From: Mycolicibacterium arabiense
GTDB taxonomy: Bacteria > Actinomycetota > Actinomycetes > Mycobacteriales > Mycobacteriaceae
Direction of reading: 5' to 3'
DNA length: 64,000 nucleotides
Assembly (NCBI RefSeq): GCF_010731815.2
Contig: NZ_AP022593.1
Span: forward strand, 1,612,001 to 1,676,000
The stretch's first letter is position 1. Each line of letters begins with the position of its first letter. Made by a program: the position numbers and the translations under genes. The notes beneath the pieces are model-generated. The model was not told the origin of the DNA, searched no databases, and saw only the letters and a program-made list of their open reading frames with translations. Below, piece after piece: positions 46,145 to 55,477 of this stretch.

Positions 46145-46735
46145 ATGAAGACGGCACCCACCGCTCGCGGCGAGGCCACGCGTCAACGACTGATGGACGC
46201 CGCCGCCTCCGAGTTCGCCGAACGTGGGATCGCCGGCGCCCGCGTGGACAGGATCGTCGCAGCGGCACAGTCCAACAAGGCGCAGCTCTACCAGTATTTC
46301 GGCAGCAAGGATCGCCTGTTCGACGCCGTCTTCGAGAGCCACATCGCATGGCTGGTCGACGAGGTGCCGCTCGACGCGAGGGATCTGCCCGGGTACGCCG
46401 TGGCGCTGTACGACAACTGCCTCAAGCGCCCCGCCCTCGTCCGGCTCGCCGCCTGGATGCGGCTGGAACGCAACCCCACCGGCACGCTGCTTCCCGATGG
46501 GCGGGACGCGGAGAAGGTGACACTGATCGAAGCGGCCCAGGCAAGCGGCCACGTAGATCCGTCGATCGATCCGGTGGACGTGCTGTCCATGCTGACCGCG
46601 ATCGCGCTCAGCTGGTCGCCGTCGTCCCTTCAGGTGACGGCGTCGGCGCGGGAACCGCGCAAGGTGCACGACCGCCGCCGCGCCGCGCTGGCCCGGGCGG
46701 TGAGCCAGGCCTTCGATGCGTCCCCGTCAGGGTGA
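46145..46735 (+). CDS. TetR-family regulator
   Basis: A 196-aa repressor. HTH at ~15-60: ASEFAERGIAGARVDRIVAA, SNKAQLYQYFGSKDRLFDAV. The C-terminal domain (~75-190) is of the type seen in actinobacterial repressors next to oxidoreductase genes. Divergent from the second alcohol dehydrogenase, with two matching operator-like sites in between; autorepression and control of that enzyme are likely. It overlaps the convergent NTF2-like gene by 9 bp. Confidence 0.92.
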   Translation: MKTAPTARGEATRQRLMDAAASEFAERGIAGARVDRIVAAAQSNKAQLYQYFGSKDRLFDAVFESHIAWLVDEVPLDARDLPGYAVALYDNCLKRPALVRLAAWMRLERNPTGTLLPDGRDAEKVTLIEAAQASGHVDPSIDPVDVLSMLTAIALSWSPSSLQVTASAREPRKVHDRRRAALARAVSQAFDASPSG

Positions 46736-47230
46736 GGCGAGTCGTGGTGGGGTGATGTTCCGATCGGGATGGGGTCCGGGAATCGCCATCCCGGGACCCG
46801 GCGTCCACGCGGATTCGCCGATCAGCTCGCCGATCTCGGCGATGTTCAGCACGTCCAGCTCGTAGTCGAAGAGTCCGTCGCCCGCGTGGTGGAGCAGCGA
46901 GAACGCCGGTGCCTGATAGTGGGAACCGTCGGCGCGACTCCCGGGCAGCCGATTCCACCAGTACGTCACCAGACGGTCGCCGTCGACCATCGTCCACTCC
47001 TCCGGGAAGGTCCACCCCTGGAAGCCGGCCATCGAGTGGTCGAGGTAACGGGTGATCTCGTCACGACCCTGCACCCGGCCCCAGGCCGGATCGACGAAGA
47101 CCGCACCCTCGGTGAACCAGGCGCCAATGGTCGACCACGGCGCCTCTCCCGTCACGCAGAGTTCCCGCTGCGCGACGTATCGGCGGTAGGACTCCAGGGC
47201 TTCCCGTTCGCGGGCGTTCAACTCTGCCAT
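46727..47230 (-). CDS. SnoaL/NTF2-like family protein
   Basis: A 167-aa alpha+beta barrel protein. The N-terminal helix (LNAREREALESYRRYVAQRELC) is followed by GAWFTEGAVFVDPAWGRVQGRDEITRYLDHSM, WTFPEEWTMVDGDRLVTYWWNRLPG and YQAPAFSLLHHAGDGLFDYE, the usual strand order of the fold. Such proteins are small enzymes (isomerases, hydratases) or ligand binders; none can be chosen here. It lies 29 bp downstream of nrdF on the same strand and might be read through from it. Confidence 0.8.
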   Translation of the reverse strand: MAELNAREREALESYRRYVAQRELCVTGEAPWSTIGAWFTEGAVFVDPAWGRVQGRDEITRYLDHSMAGFQGWTFPEEWTMVDGDRLVTYWWNRLPGSRADGSHYQAPAFSLLHHAGDGLFDYELDVLNIAEIGELIGESAWTPGPGMAIPGPHPDRNITPPRLASP

Positions 47231-47259
47231 CGTCGCCTCGAGGTCTCGGCGCCCGAGAG

Positions 47260-48246
<987 letters not shown>

Positions 48247-48367
48247 TCACTGCAGAAGAGTTGTCGCCGAGACGACTTGGCCAGCTGAAGGCGACACTAC
48301 CCCTGGGGTCCGACATCGCGGGAGAACACAACCACTTGTGGTCGCGTGTCGTGACGCGAACCGTTCG

Positions 48368-49888
48368 TCAGCGTCCGGAGAACGTGAACTCCGAGCGACG
48401 CAGGCGACGCGTGGCGAGCCAGTACTGCCAGGTCATCCCGCCCCACAGCGTCCGGTTCCTGCCGTGGGAGTCCATGTACCAGCTGCTGCAGCCGCCCGTG
48501 CTCCACACCGACCTGTCCAGGTCGGCGTGCAGCTGCCGGTTGAACTCGTCCTGTGCGCTGCGCTTGGGCGCCAGCGCCTTGACGCCTGCCTTGTCGACGG
48601 CGGCGATGGCCTGGGCGACGTAGCGAATCTGCGCCTCGATCATGAACACCACCGAGTTGTGGCCGAGACCGGTGTTCGGCCCGAGCAGGAAGAACAGGTT
48701 GGGCATGTCGGCGACGGCGATGCCGCGGTGCGCCTCGACGCCCTCCCGGTTCCACCGGTCCACCAGGTCCTCGCCGCCGGGGCCCTTGATGTCGACGTAG
48801 GTGTAGGAGTCGGTCACGTGGAAGCCGGTGGCGAACACCACCACGTCCACTGGGCGCTCGCGCCCGTCGGCGGTCTTGATCCCGTTGGCCGTGAACCGGT
48901 CGATGCGGTCGGTGACCACCTCGGTCTTCGGGTTCGCGATGCCGCCGTAGTACGTGTCCGAGTTGAGGATGCGCTTGCAGCCCGCGCGGTAGTCCGGCGT
49001 GAGCTTGCGGCGCAGTTCGCGGTCCTTCACGCTGCGGCGGATGTTCCACTTGCCGAGCCACGACCCGACGCGCAACAGAGCCGGCTGCTTGGTCATGCCG
49101 AAGCCGACCACCTCGTGGGCCCAGTAGATGCCGAGCCGGGTCAGCGCCCTGGTGCCCGGGACTTCGGTGAACACGCGCCGGATCCACTCGGGCAGCGCGT
49201 TGTTGGGCCGCGGCATCACCCACGGTGGGGTGCGCTGGTAGACCTGCAGCTCGGCCACCTGATCGACGATGGCGGGCACCAGCTGGATCGCGCTGGCGCC
49301 GGTGCCGATCACCGCGACGCGCCTGCCGGTGATGTCGACGTCGTGGTTCCACTGGGCCGAGTGGAAAGACTCTCCCTCGAACTCGTCGAGCCCGGCGAAC
49401 TCGGGCACCAGCGGAATGTGCAGTGCCCCGGCGCCCGAGATCAGGAACTGTGCGACGTACTCGTCGCCGTCGGCGGTGAAGACGTGCCACGCCGACTCGT
49501 CCTCGTCCCAGTGCGCACGCTCGACGTGAGAGTCGAACCGTACGTAGCGGCGCAGGCCGTACTTGTCGGCGACGCCCTTGAGGTAGTCGAAGATCTCGGG
49601 CTGCAACGACCACATGTGGCGCCAGTCCGGCTTGGGCTCGAAGGAGAAGGAGTACATGTGCGACGGGATGTCGCAGGCGCAGCCCGGGTAGGTGTTGTCG
49701 CGCCAGGTGCCGCCGACGTCGTTGGCCTTCTCAAGGATGACGAAGTCGACGTCCTGCTTCTGCAGCGCGATGGCCATGCCCAGCCCGGAGAATCCGGTGC
49801 CGATGATGAGTGCGCGGGTGCGGACGGGCTCCGAACGAACGGAATCTGAGCGGACGGACGTGTCGTCGGCCTGAGCGGCTACGGTCAT
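48368..49888 (-). CDS. Flavin-containing monooxygenase, Baeyer-Villiger type (Rv3049c-like)
   Basis: A 506-aa flavoprotein. FAD-binding motif ALIIGTGFSGLGMAIAL (~28), the BVMO fingerprint-like FEGESFHSAQWNHDV (~155), NADPH motif VAVIGTGASAIQLVPAI (~180) and the ATGFHVTDSY segment (~370). It is expected to insert oxygen into ketones or oxidise heteroatoms using NADPH. A palindrome lies 17 bp upstream of its ATG, before the TetR gene encoded just upstream, so that regulator is the probable repressor. The ethionamide activator EtaA is a distant relative, not a synonym. Confidence 0.9.
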   Translation of the reverse strand: MTVAAQADDTSVRSDSVRSEPVRTRALIIGTGFSGLGMAIALQKQDVDFVILEKANDVGGTWRDNTYPGCACDIPSHMYSFSFEPKPDWRHMWSLQPEIFDYLKGVADKYGLRRYVRFDSHVERAHWDEDESAWHVFTADGDEYVAQFLISGAGALHIPLVPEFAGLDEFEGESFHSAQWNHDVDITGRRVAVIGTGASAIQLVPAIVDQVAELQVYQRTPPWVMPRPNNALPEWIRRVFTEVPGTRALTRLGIYWAHEVVGFGMTKQPALLRVGSWLGKWNIRRSVKDRELRRKLTPDYRAGCKRILNSDTYYGGIANPKTEVVTDRIDRFTANGIKTADGRERPVDVVVFATGFHVTDSYTYVDIKGPGGEDLVDRWNREGVEAHRGIAVADMPNLFFLLGPNTGLGHNSVVFMIEAQIRYVAQAIAAVDKAGVKALAPKRSAQDEFNRQLHADLDRSVWSTGGCSSWYMDSHGRNRTLWGGMTWQYWLATRRLRRSEFTFSGR

Positions 49889-49904
49889 GCCGACAGAATA
49901 CCTG

Positions 49905-49918
49905 GGAACCCGGGTACC
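49905..49918. promoter_or_regulatory. Near-palindrome upstream of the monooxygenase
   Basis: GGAACCC-GGGTACC is symmetric apart from one base pair and lies in the 35-bp gap between the TetR stop and the monooxygenase start. Confidence 0.5.
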
Positions 49919-49923
49919 GGATA

Positions 49924-50664
49924 TCAGGCGACGGATTCGCGGCGCTGCACGCCCTCGTGCAGCGGCAGTTCTGCGTCGATCTCGATGCCGAGCAGCTCGC
50001 ACGTGCCGTTGATCGCGCCCAGCATGATCGTCGCCATGTACCCGACGAATTGCTCGCGTGGCATCCGGCGCTCGCTGTCCACCTGAGGCCCGAGCCACCA
50101 ATCGGTGGCGGCCGCCGCCGACCCGTAGGTGGTGTACGCGGCCAACTCGATCGCAGCGCTGTCGAGTTCTATCTCGCGCAGTTCGTTGCTGAACATGCTC
50201 GCCATCGCGAGCGTGACCTCGCGACCCTCGTTCAGCGCTCGCATCGTCGACTCGCTCTGCTCGGCGAACCGCCCCTGGATCAGGAACCGGCAGACGTTGG
50301 GATGCTGATCGACCAGTAGGACGTACTGCTCGACGCTGCGCCGGATCACCTCGCGGGCCGGGTCCTTGGCGATGTCGATGTGCGGGAAGATCGCCGCCCA
50401 CAGCATGTCCCGCAGCCGCTCGCCGATCGCCTGGAACAGGTCCGACTTGTCGGTGAAGTGGCGATAGATCTTCGGCTTGGCGGTGCCCGCTTCCTCGGCA
50501 ATCTCGCGGAGGCTTACCTCGGGACCGAGGGTGTCGATGGCGCGAAACGCCGCGTCGACGATCTCCGAACGGACCTTCTTGCGGTGCTCCCGCCAGCGTT
50601 CGCTGCGCGCGTCGACCTTCACCCCGGGTTGGGGCCCCGGACGGGGTATCGACGGTCTGCGCAC
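49924..50664 (-). CDS. TetR-family regulator (Rv3050c-like)
   Basis: A 246-aa regulator with a GTG start; this length equals that of Rv3050c. A Pro-rich 20-residue lead precedes the HTH: AFRAIDTLGPEVSLREIAEE, GTAKPKIYRHFTDKSDLF (~45-85). A long C-terminal domain follows (~95-240). The gene reads into the monooxygenase gene and is divergent from the geranylgeranyl-reductase family gene. A GTACC-N4-GGTAC palindrome lies 10 bp upstream of its start, so autoregulation is likely. Confidence 0.92.
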   Translation of the reverse strand: MRRPSIPRPGPQPGVKVDARSERWREHRKKVRSEIVDAAFRAIDTLGPEVSLREIAEEAGTAKPKIYRHFTDKSDLFQAIGERLRDMLWAAIFPHIDIAKDPAREVIRRSVEQYVLLVDQHPNVCRFLIQGRFAEQSESTMRALNEGREVTLAMASMFSNELREIELDSAAIELAAYTTYGSAAAATDWWLGPQVDSERRMPREQFVGYMATIMLGAINGTCELLGIEIDAELPLHEGVQRRESVA

Positions 50665-50673
50665 GAAGTTACT

Positions 50674-50687
50674 GTACCCGCTGGTAC
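50674..50687. promoter_or_regulatory. GTACC-N4-GGTAC palindrome upstream of the Rv3050c-like gene
   Basis: Perfect 5+4+5 inverted repeat in the 126-bp divergent gap between the TetR gene (start 50664) and the flavoprotein gene (start 50791). Confidence 0.6.
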
Positions 50688-50790
50688 CGCCTGACCTGCT
50701 GTACCGCGCCGTTCCGCTCGGCCCGCTGGGCCCTGTCGCCGCGGGTACGATCATCGCCGAGATGCAGCCCCCGCGAGTGAGACGAGGCCC

Positions 50791-51975
50791 ATGACGCAGC
50801 GATACGACCTGGTGATCGCCGGAGGTGGACCCTCGGGTTCGGCCGCGGCGTGGCAGGCCGCTCGAACCGGCGCCAAGGTCGTCGTCCTGGACAAGGCTCA
50901 GTTCCCGCGCGACAAGCCCTGCGGTGACGGCCTCACCGCTCGCGCCGTCAGCTATCTGCAGAAGATGGGTCTGGCCCACGAGGTGTCCGCGTTCCACCGG
51001 GTCAACCGCGTGACGGTGTTCAGCCCCAGCGCGTGGGAGCTGTCGTTTCCCCGGCGGCCGGGCATGCCCGACCACGGCCACACCGTCAGTCGCACCGAAC
51101 TCGACACCCTGCTGCTCAAGCATGCGGAGTCCGCGGGCGCCGAGGTGCGCCAGGGCGCGGAGGTCAGCGCGCCGGAGGTCGACGCGAACGGTCGCGTCGT
51201 CGGCGTCGTGCTCAAGGGCGGCGAGAAGGTCTTCGGCGACGCGGTGATCGCAGCCGACGGCGCCTACTCCCCCATCAAGCGAGCGCTCAAGATCGACTCG
51301 GAGTACAACGGCTATTCGGCTATCGCGATCCGCTCGGAGATGCACGCCAACCGCCCGGACACGGACTCGCTCGACATCTACCTGAAGCTGGTGTTCGAGG
51401 GTGACCAGCTGCCCGGGTACGGCTGGGTGTTCCCGATGGGCAACGGCGTGTTCAACATTGGGCTCGGCTACGTCAACAGCTACAAGAACTGGCAGTCGAT
51501 CAACGCGACGCAGTTCCTCGGCGAGTTCCTACGCACGCTGCCGCGGGATTGGGAACTGCCGCCGATCGAGGAACTCAAGAAGAACAAGAGCGTGCGGGCC
51601 TGGCGGCTGCCGATGGGCTTCACGGCATGGCCGCCGTGGCGGCCCGGCGTGCTGTTCACCGGCGACTCGCTGGGTGCAGGCAAGCCGGCGTCGGGCGCGG
51701 GCATCTCCAAGGCGCTCGAATCCGGTCTGGCGGCAGGCGAATGCGCGATCGCAGCGCTCACCAACGGCGGGCCCGACGACTTCACGAACTACGCCCAGCG
51801 CATGGAGGCGGCGTGGGGCCGGGAGTACCGGCGTGGTCGCTACATGCACCAGTTGATCGGCCGGCCGAAGCTCGCAGGCGCTGGTGTCAAGCTGATCGAC
51901 AACGCCGCGTTCCGCGACCGCATGCTCAAGGCGCTGTACAAGAAGGCCCAGGGGCCGCAGCACACCCCGAAGTAG
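50791..51975 (+). CDS. FAD-dependent geranylgeranyl reductase family protein
   Basis: A 394-aa flavoprotein. The FAD motif is VIAGGGPSGSAAAWQAARTG; then comes the family signature DKPCGDGLTARAVSYL (~residue 48). LPGYGWVFPMGNGVFNIGLGY (~205) and LFTGDSLGAGKPASGAGISKALESG (~285) complete the fold. The family reduces isoprenoid double bonds (for example beta-isoprene reduction of menaquinone by MenJ). Quinone or other polyprenyl lipids are possible substrates. It is divergent from the TetR gene and convergent with the ureohydrolase gene (8-bp gap). Confidence 0.9.
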   Translation: MTQRYDLVIAGGGPSGSAAAWQAARTGAKVVVLDKAQFPRDKPCGDGLTARAVSYLQKMGLAHEVSAFHRVNRVTVFSPSAWELSFPRRPGMPDHGHTVSRTELDTLLLKHAESAGAEVRQGAEVSAPEVDANGRVVGVVLKGGEKVFGDAVIAADGAYSPIKRALKIDSEYNGYSAIAIRSEMHANRPDTDSLDIYLKLVFEGDQLPGYGWVFPMGNGVFNIGLGYVNSYKNWQSINATQFLGEFLRTLPRDWELPPIEELKKNKSVRAWRLPMGFTAWPPWRPGVLFTGDSLGAGKPASGAGISKALESGLAAGECAIAALTNGGPDDFTNYAQRMEAAWGREYRRGRYMHQLIGRPKLAGAGVKLIDNAAFRDRMLKALYKKAQGPQHTPK

Positions 51976-51983
51976 TCGGCGCC

Positions 51984-53081
51984 CTAGTGGTGGTGGTGAT
52001 GCGGTCGGGCCCCGCCCTCCCCACGTCGGCGCGCGGCCTCGCCTTCGGCGATCAGGCGGAGCTGTTCGTCGACCTCCCGTCCCGCGAGCAGCGGCTGACT
52101 GGGATCCCAGGTCGTCCCCTGTTCGGCGTCCTTGCGGCGGCGCGCGATGGCCGATATCACCTCCAGGACGACGCGGTTGCCGAGCAGTGCCGTGATGTCG
52201 GCGTGGTCATACGGCGGTGCGACCTCGACGACGTCGACGCCCAGGACGGGCAGCTCGTAACAGATCCGCCGCACGGCATCGAGTAGCTCGCGCGCCGAGA
52301 AGCCGCCCGGCTCAGGGGTTCCCGTGCCCGGTGCATGACCCGGGTCGCACACGTCGATGTCGACCGACAGGAACACGCCGTCGCAGTCGTCGGTGGCGAT
52401 CGCGAAGGCCTCGGTCAGGCAGGTCTCCAACCCCCGGCTCACGATCTCGGTCATCTCGTAGGACCGTAGGCCCTGGGCGGCCATCCACTGCAGCACCGGC
52501 TCGTCGGGCCAGTACCCGCGCAGCCCGAGCTGCAGGAAGCGATCACCGCGCAGTGCGCCGGACTCGATCAGCCGCCGCATCGGCAGACCGTGCCCTACCA
52601 GCGATCCCGAGTGGAGGTCGCCGGTATCGGCGTGGGCGTCGAAGTGGATCATCGACACCTTGCCGAACCCGTGCTGACGGGCCACCCCGGTGTGATCGGG
52701 CCAGGCGATCGTGTGGTCGCCGCCGAGGATGATCGGGATCGCGCCGGCGGCGGAGACCTTGTAGACCTCTTCCTCAATCAAACCGACTGCCTGCTCGATG
52801 TTTCCGTTGTAGAGGGCGACGTCGCCCGCGTCGTACACCTTCAGGTCCTTGAGCCCGTCGACCCGCAGCGCCAGGCTGGGGCGGGACCCGTCCTGCGGCA
52901 GGTAGCAGGCCTGGCGTAGCGCCGACGGCCCGAAGCGGGCGCCCGAACGGTACGTCGTGCCGCCGTCGAGCGGCGCTCCCAGGATGACGATGTCGGCATC
53001 GGCGTAACTCGACACGTCGTCGAGGTCACACCGCGGCACGCCGAGGAAGGTGATGTCCGGTCCGAATGCGCTGCCCAGCAA
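51984..53081 (-). CDS. Ureohydrolase (agmatinase/guanidinase family) with C-terminal five-His tail
   Basis: A 365-aa arginase-fold enzyme. Dinuclear metal ligands: the His in PIILGGDHTIAWPDH (~120), FDAHADTGDLHSG (~145) and SVDIDVCDPGHAPGTGTPE (~240). The metal core is complete. The family covers agmatinase, guanidinobutyrase and the nickel-dependent guanidine hydrolase, which cannot be told apart by eye. The product ends GARPHHHHH, a natural poly-His tail that could bind or receive a metal ion. The start is TTG at 53081 with GGAAG upstream. It follows a TetR gene and a binding-protein gene on the same strand. Confidence 0.9.
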   Translation of the reverse strand: MLGSAFGPDITFLGVPRCDLDDVSSYADADIVILGAPLDGGTTYRSGARFGPSALRQACYLPQDGSRPSLALRVDGLKDLKVYDAGDVALYNGNIEQAVGLIEEEVYKVSAAGAIPIILGGDHTIAWPDHTGVARQHGFGKVSMIHFDAHADTGDLHSGSLVGHGLPMRRLIESGALRGDRFLQLGLRGYWPDEPVLQWMAAQGLRSYEMTEIVSRGLETCLTEAFAIATDDCDGVFLSVDIDVCDPGHAPGTGTPEPGGFSARELLDAVRRICYELPVLGVDVVEVAPPYDHADITALLGNRVVLEVISAIARRRKDAEQGTTWDPSQPLLAGREVDEQLRLIAEGEAARRRGEGGARPHHHHH

Positions 53082-53114
53082 TTGACTTCCGCCTTCTGTG
53101 TGGTGAGCTGACGC

Positions 53115-53726
53115 TCAGGTGGTTTCGTGCATGGCGATCAAGGCCCGGAACGCGTGCCGGATGGTGGCGCGGATCCGTCGCTTGTCCACCGGTCCCAGCG
53201 GTCGGTAGATGTTGTCGATCTCCAACCCCGCGGTCACCGCCATGATGGTGCGGGAATCCAGTTCGGGCTGACGGGAGCCGAGATCGCGGAACAGCCGGCT
53301 CAGCGCCGGAACCATTGCGGCATACCATGCTTCGAACATCGGGCGCAGCCGCTCATCCCGGCTGGCCTCGGTCACCAGTTCGTAGCGCGTGACGATCGCG
53401 CCCTGCGGTGACGTGAACCCGTCGATGATCATGTCGGCCACGGCGTCGGCCAGTTGGTCTGGCGACATCGACGGCGACAACTGCTCGGCGGTGCGGACCA
53501 CCCGTTCGATCTCGCGGTCCGACAGCTGCGCGAAGGCCTGCGCGACCAGATCGGCCTTGTCGTTGAAGTAGTAGCTCAGCGCACCCAGTGGGATTCCGGC
53601 CTGATTGGCCACCACCCGCATCGAGAGCCCGGCCAGGCCCACCTGCGCCATGACCGCTATCGCGGCGTCGATGATCGCGGTGCGACGCTGCACGCCACGG
53701 GCGGTGTTGCCCGTCTGGGTCGCCAC
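53115..53726 (-). CDS. TetR-family regulator of the ureohydrolase locus
   Basis: A 203-aa repressor. HTH: AIAVMAQVGLAGLSMRVVAN, AGIPLGALSYYFNDKADLV (~25-65), with the LSYYF recognition helix of the BetI-like branch, and a C-terminal domain of the TetR_C_6 type. It lies 33 bp upstream of the ureohydrolase start and 5 bp downstream of the binding-protein stop, so the three genes form one transcription unit. It probably senses the imported compound. Confidence 0.92.
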   Translation of the reverse strand: MATQTGNTARGVQRRTAIIDAAIAVMAQVGLAGLSMRVVANQAGIPLGALSYYFNDKADLVAQAFAQLSDREIERVVRTAEQLSPSMSPDQLADAVADMIIDGFTSPQGAIVTRYELVTEASRDERLRPMFEAWYAAMVPALSRLFRDLGSRQPELDSRTIMAVTAGLEIDNIYRPLGPVDKRRIRATIRHAFRALIAMHETT

Positions 53727-53731
53727 TCACC

Positions 53732-55294
53732 TCACCCCTGATACGTGACCGTGGAGAAGTCGGTGTCCCACATCCAGGCCGGCTGGCTGCTCCAGTTGGA
53801 GTAGCCCTTCCGGGCGGCGATCGTGTTGTGGAGGTCTCCCAGATTCACCCAGCACATCGAGTCACGGTAGGCCTTCGCCGCGTCGACATACAGTGCCTGC
53901 GACCTGGCCGGGTCGGGCTCGGCGCTTCCGGCGTCGAGCAATTCGTCCGCTGCGGGCACCGTGCAGCCCTGCAGGTTGACCGGTGCGTTCGTGTACTGAT
54001 AGATCCGCGACCACGTATCCGGGTGCGCGGCATCGGGATTGAAGGAGGCCAGCAGCAGGTCGGGCCGCTGGTCGGGGTTGTCGACGAGCGCGAAGAACTG
54101 CGCGAGGGGGAAGTCGCGGACTGTGGCGGTCAGCCCCGCCTGCTGCAGGATCACCTGCATCTGGTTCGCCAAGTCCTGCAGGCTGCTGTCGCCGGTGGGG
54201 AAGCCGATCTCGACGTCGCCCCCTGCGGCACCCAAGGCCTTCAGCTTCGACGGGTCGAAGGCGTGGACGTCGGGGACGGCGCCGTCGGGCAGCATCCCGG
54301 TCGGATAGAACTGCGTGGACGGGGTCCCCTGATCGCCGAACACGGCTGCGGTGAGCGCGGTTTGGTCGAGGCCGGCGGTCAGCGCCGCCCGGGCCGGGGC
54401 CGGCCCGAAGACGCGCGAGTCGGGGTTGACCATCACCAGTGCCTTCACGAGAGCGCTCTCCTGCCGCACCTCGGTGTTGGGGTTGGTGCTCAGCCCCTCG
54501 TAGTCGCCCTTGGACAGCCCGTGCAGGATCATGTCGAGCTGACCGTTCTCCAACTGCAGCCGTTGCACGGCGGTCGCTGGGATGACCGGCAACGAGACCG
54601 TGGAGATCTGCGGCTTCTCGCCCCAGTAATTCGCATTGGCACTGAGCGTGTAGTGACTCGCCGGAACCGCCTCGGTCAGCTCGTAGGGCCCGGTGCCCGC
54701 GGTGTGCGATGCCAGCCATGCCGCGGCGCGGTCATCCCCGGCGGCGTTCCCGGCGATGGCGGCAGGACTGGTCATCAGCGGACCGTAGGGCGAGGCCAGA
54801 TAGTCGAGGAACGGCGCCACCGGCTTGCCGAGCGTGACGACGAAGGTCTTGGGGTCGGGTGTCGTCATGCCCGTGACGTCGGCGAGCATGTACGACGGAC
54901 CGGCTGCCATGTCGATCCGGCGCTGGAAGCTGGCCATGGCTGCTGCGGAGTCGAACGGCGTTCCGTCGGAGAACTTCACACCGTCTCGCAACGTGAACGT
55001 GTACGTCAGACCGTCTGGTGAGACAGCCCATTTCGTGGCGAGCAGGCCCTCCACCTTCGTCGTCCCCGGTGCATAGCGCAGCAGACCCTGGTACGCCGAG
55101 GTCATGATCAGCAGTCCCTCGGGCTGGTAGAACACGTCGGGGTCCAGCGGCGGCGGGTCGGACATCATCGGGGTCCGGATCGACGACGTCAACGCCTCGG
55201 CGTCGGTCGCCTGATTGCTGGAACCCGAGCAGGCCGTGGTCGCCAACAGCAGGACGGTCGCGGCCAGGGATGCGAGGCCGGACATGCGATTCAT
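53732..55294 (-). CDS. Orphan ABC substrate-binding lipoprotein, SBP family 5
   Basis: A 520-aa lipoprotein: MNRMSGLASLAATVLLLATTAC with lipid-anchored Cys22, then a family 5 fold (LDPDVFYQPEGLL, YTFTLRDGVKFSDGTPFDSA, LDYLASPYGPLMTSPA). It is clearly paralogous to the protein encoded at 29451-31031, sharing DGTPF and the LDYLASPYGP block. No permease or ATPase gene is adjacent, so it may dock onto the island's importer. It is the first gene of the binding protein-tetR-ureohydrolase unit. GTG at 55300 is a slightly longer alternative start. Confidence 0.9.
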   Translation of the reverse strand: MNRMSGLASLAATVLLLATTACSGSSNQATDAEALTSSIRTPMMSDPPPLDPDVFYQPEGLLIMTSAYQGLLRYAPGTTKVEGLLATKWAVSPDGLTYTFTLRDGVKFSDGTPFDSAAAMASFQRRIDMAAGPSYMLADVTGMTTPDPKTFVVTLGKPVAPFLDYLASPYGPLMTSPAAIAGNAAGDDRAAAWLASHTAGTGPYELTEAVPASHYTLSANANYWGEKPQISTVSLPVIPATAVQRLQLENGQLDMILHGLSKGDYEGLSTNPNTEVRQESALVKALVMVNPDSRVFGPAPARAALTAGLDQTALTAAVFGDQGTPSTQFYPTGMLPDGAVPDVHAFDPSKLKALGAAGGDVEIGFPTGDSSLQDLANQMQVILQQAGLTATVRDFPLAQFFALVDNPDQRPDLLLASFNPDAAHPDTWSRIYQYTNAPVNLQGCTVPAADELLDAGSAEPDPARSQALYVDAAKAYRDSMCWVNLGDLHNTIAARKGYSNWSSQPAWMWDTDFSTVTYQG

Positions 55295-55359
55295 GCTCAC
55301 GTCAACGAGTGTCGGCGCGGTCCATTTCGTCGGCGTGACATGGCGGTTACTAGTTTGTA

Positions 55360-55384
55360 CGAACGTCCAAGTTTTGGTCGTTCG
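55360..55384. promoter_or_regulatory. Inverted repeat between SBP and SDR genes
   Basis: CGAACG at 55360-55365 and CGTTCG at 55379-55384 form a spaced palindrome (13-nt spacer) in the 183-bp divergent gap. It is a candidate operator for the TetR encoded at 53115. No AmtR-type CTGTC-N4-GACAG site is seen here. Confidence 0.45.
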
Positions 55385-55477
55385 ACCTAGAAACGGGTCG
55401 GATGGCGATCTAGTGTTCTCGCCGACAGGCCCGCCCAGCATGGGTTGGCACGCTGAAATCGGAAGGGACGTAACACG

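Noticed and set aside
51984..52010. Poly-His tail as a vector artefact
   Set aside because: The flanking sequence continues into a normal convergent gene with 8 bp between stops, so the tail is native.
55295..55477. GlnR or AmtR site upstream of the orphan binding-protein gene
   Set aside because: GGTTAC is present, but the second half-site does not fit GnAAC at the right spacing, and no CTGTC-N4-GACAG is found.
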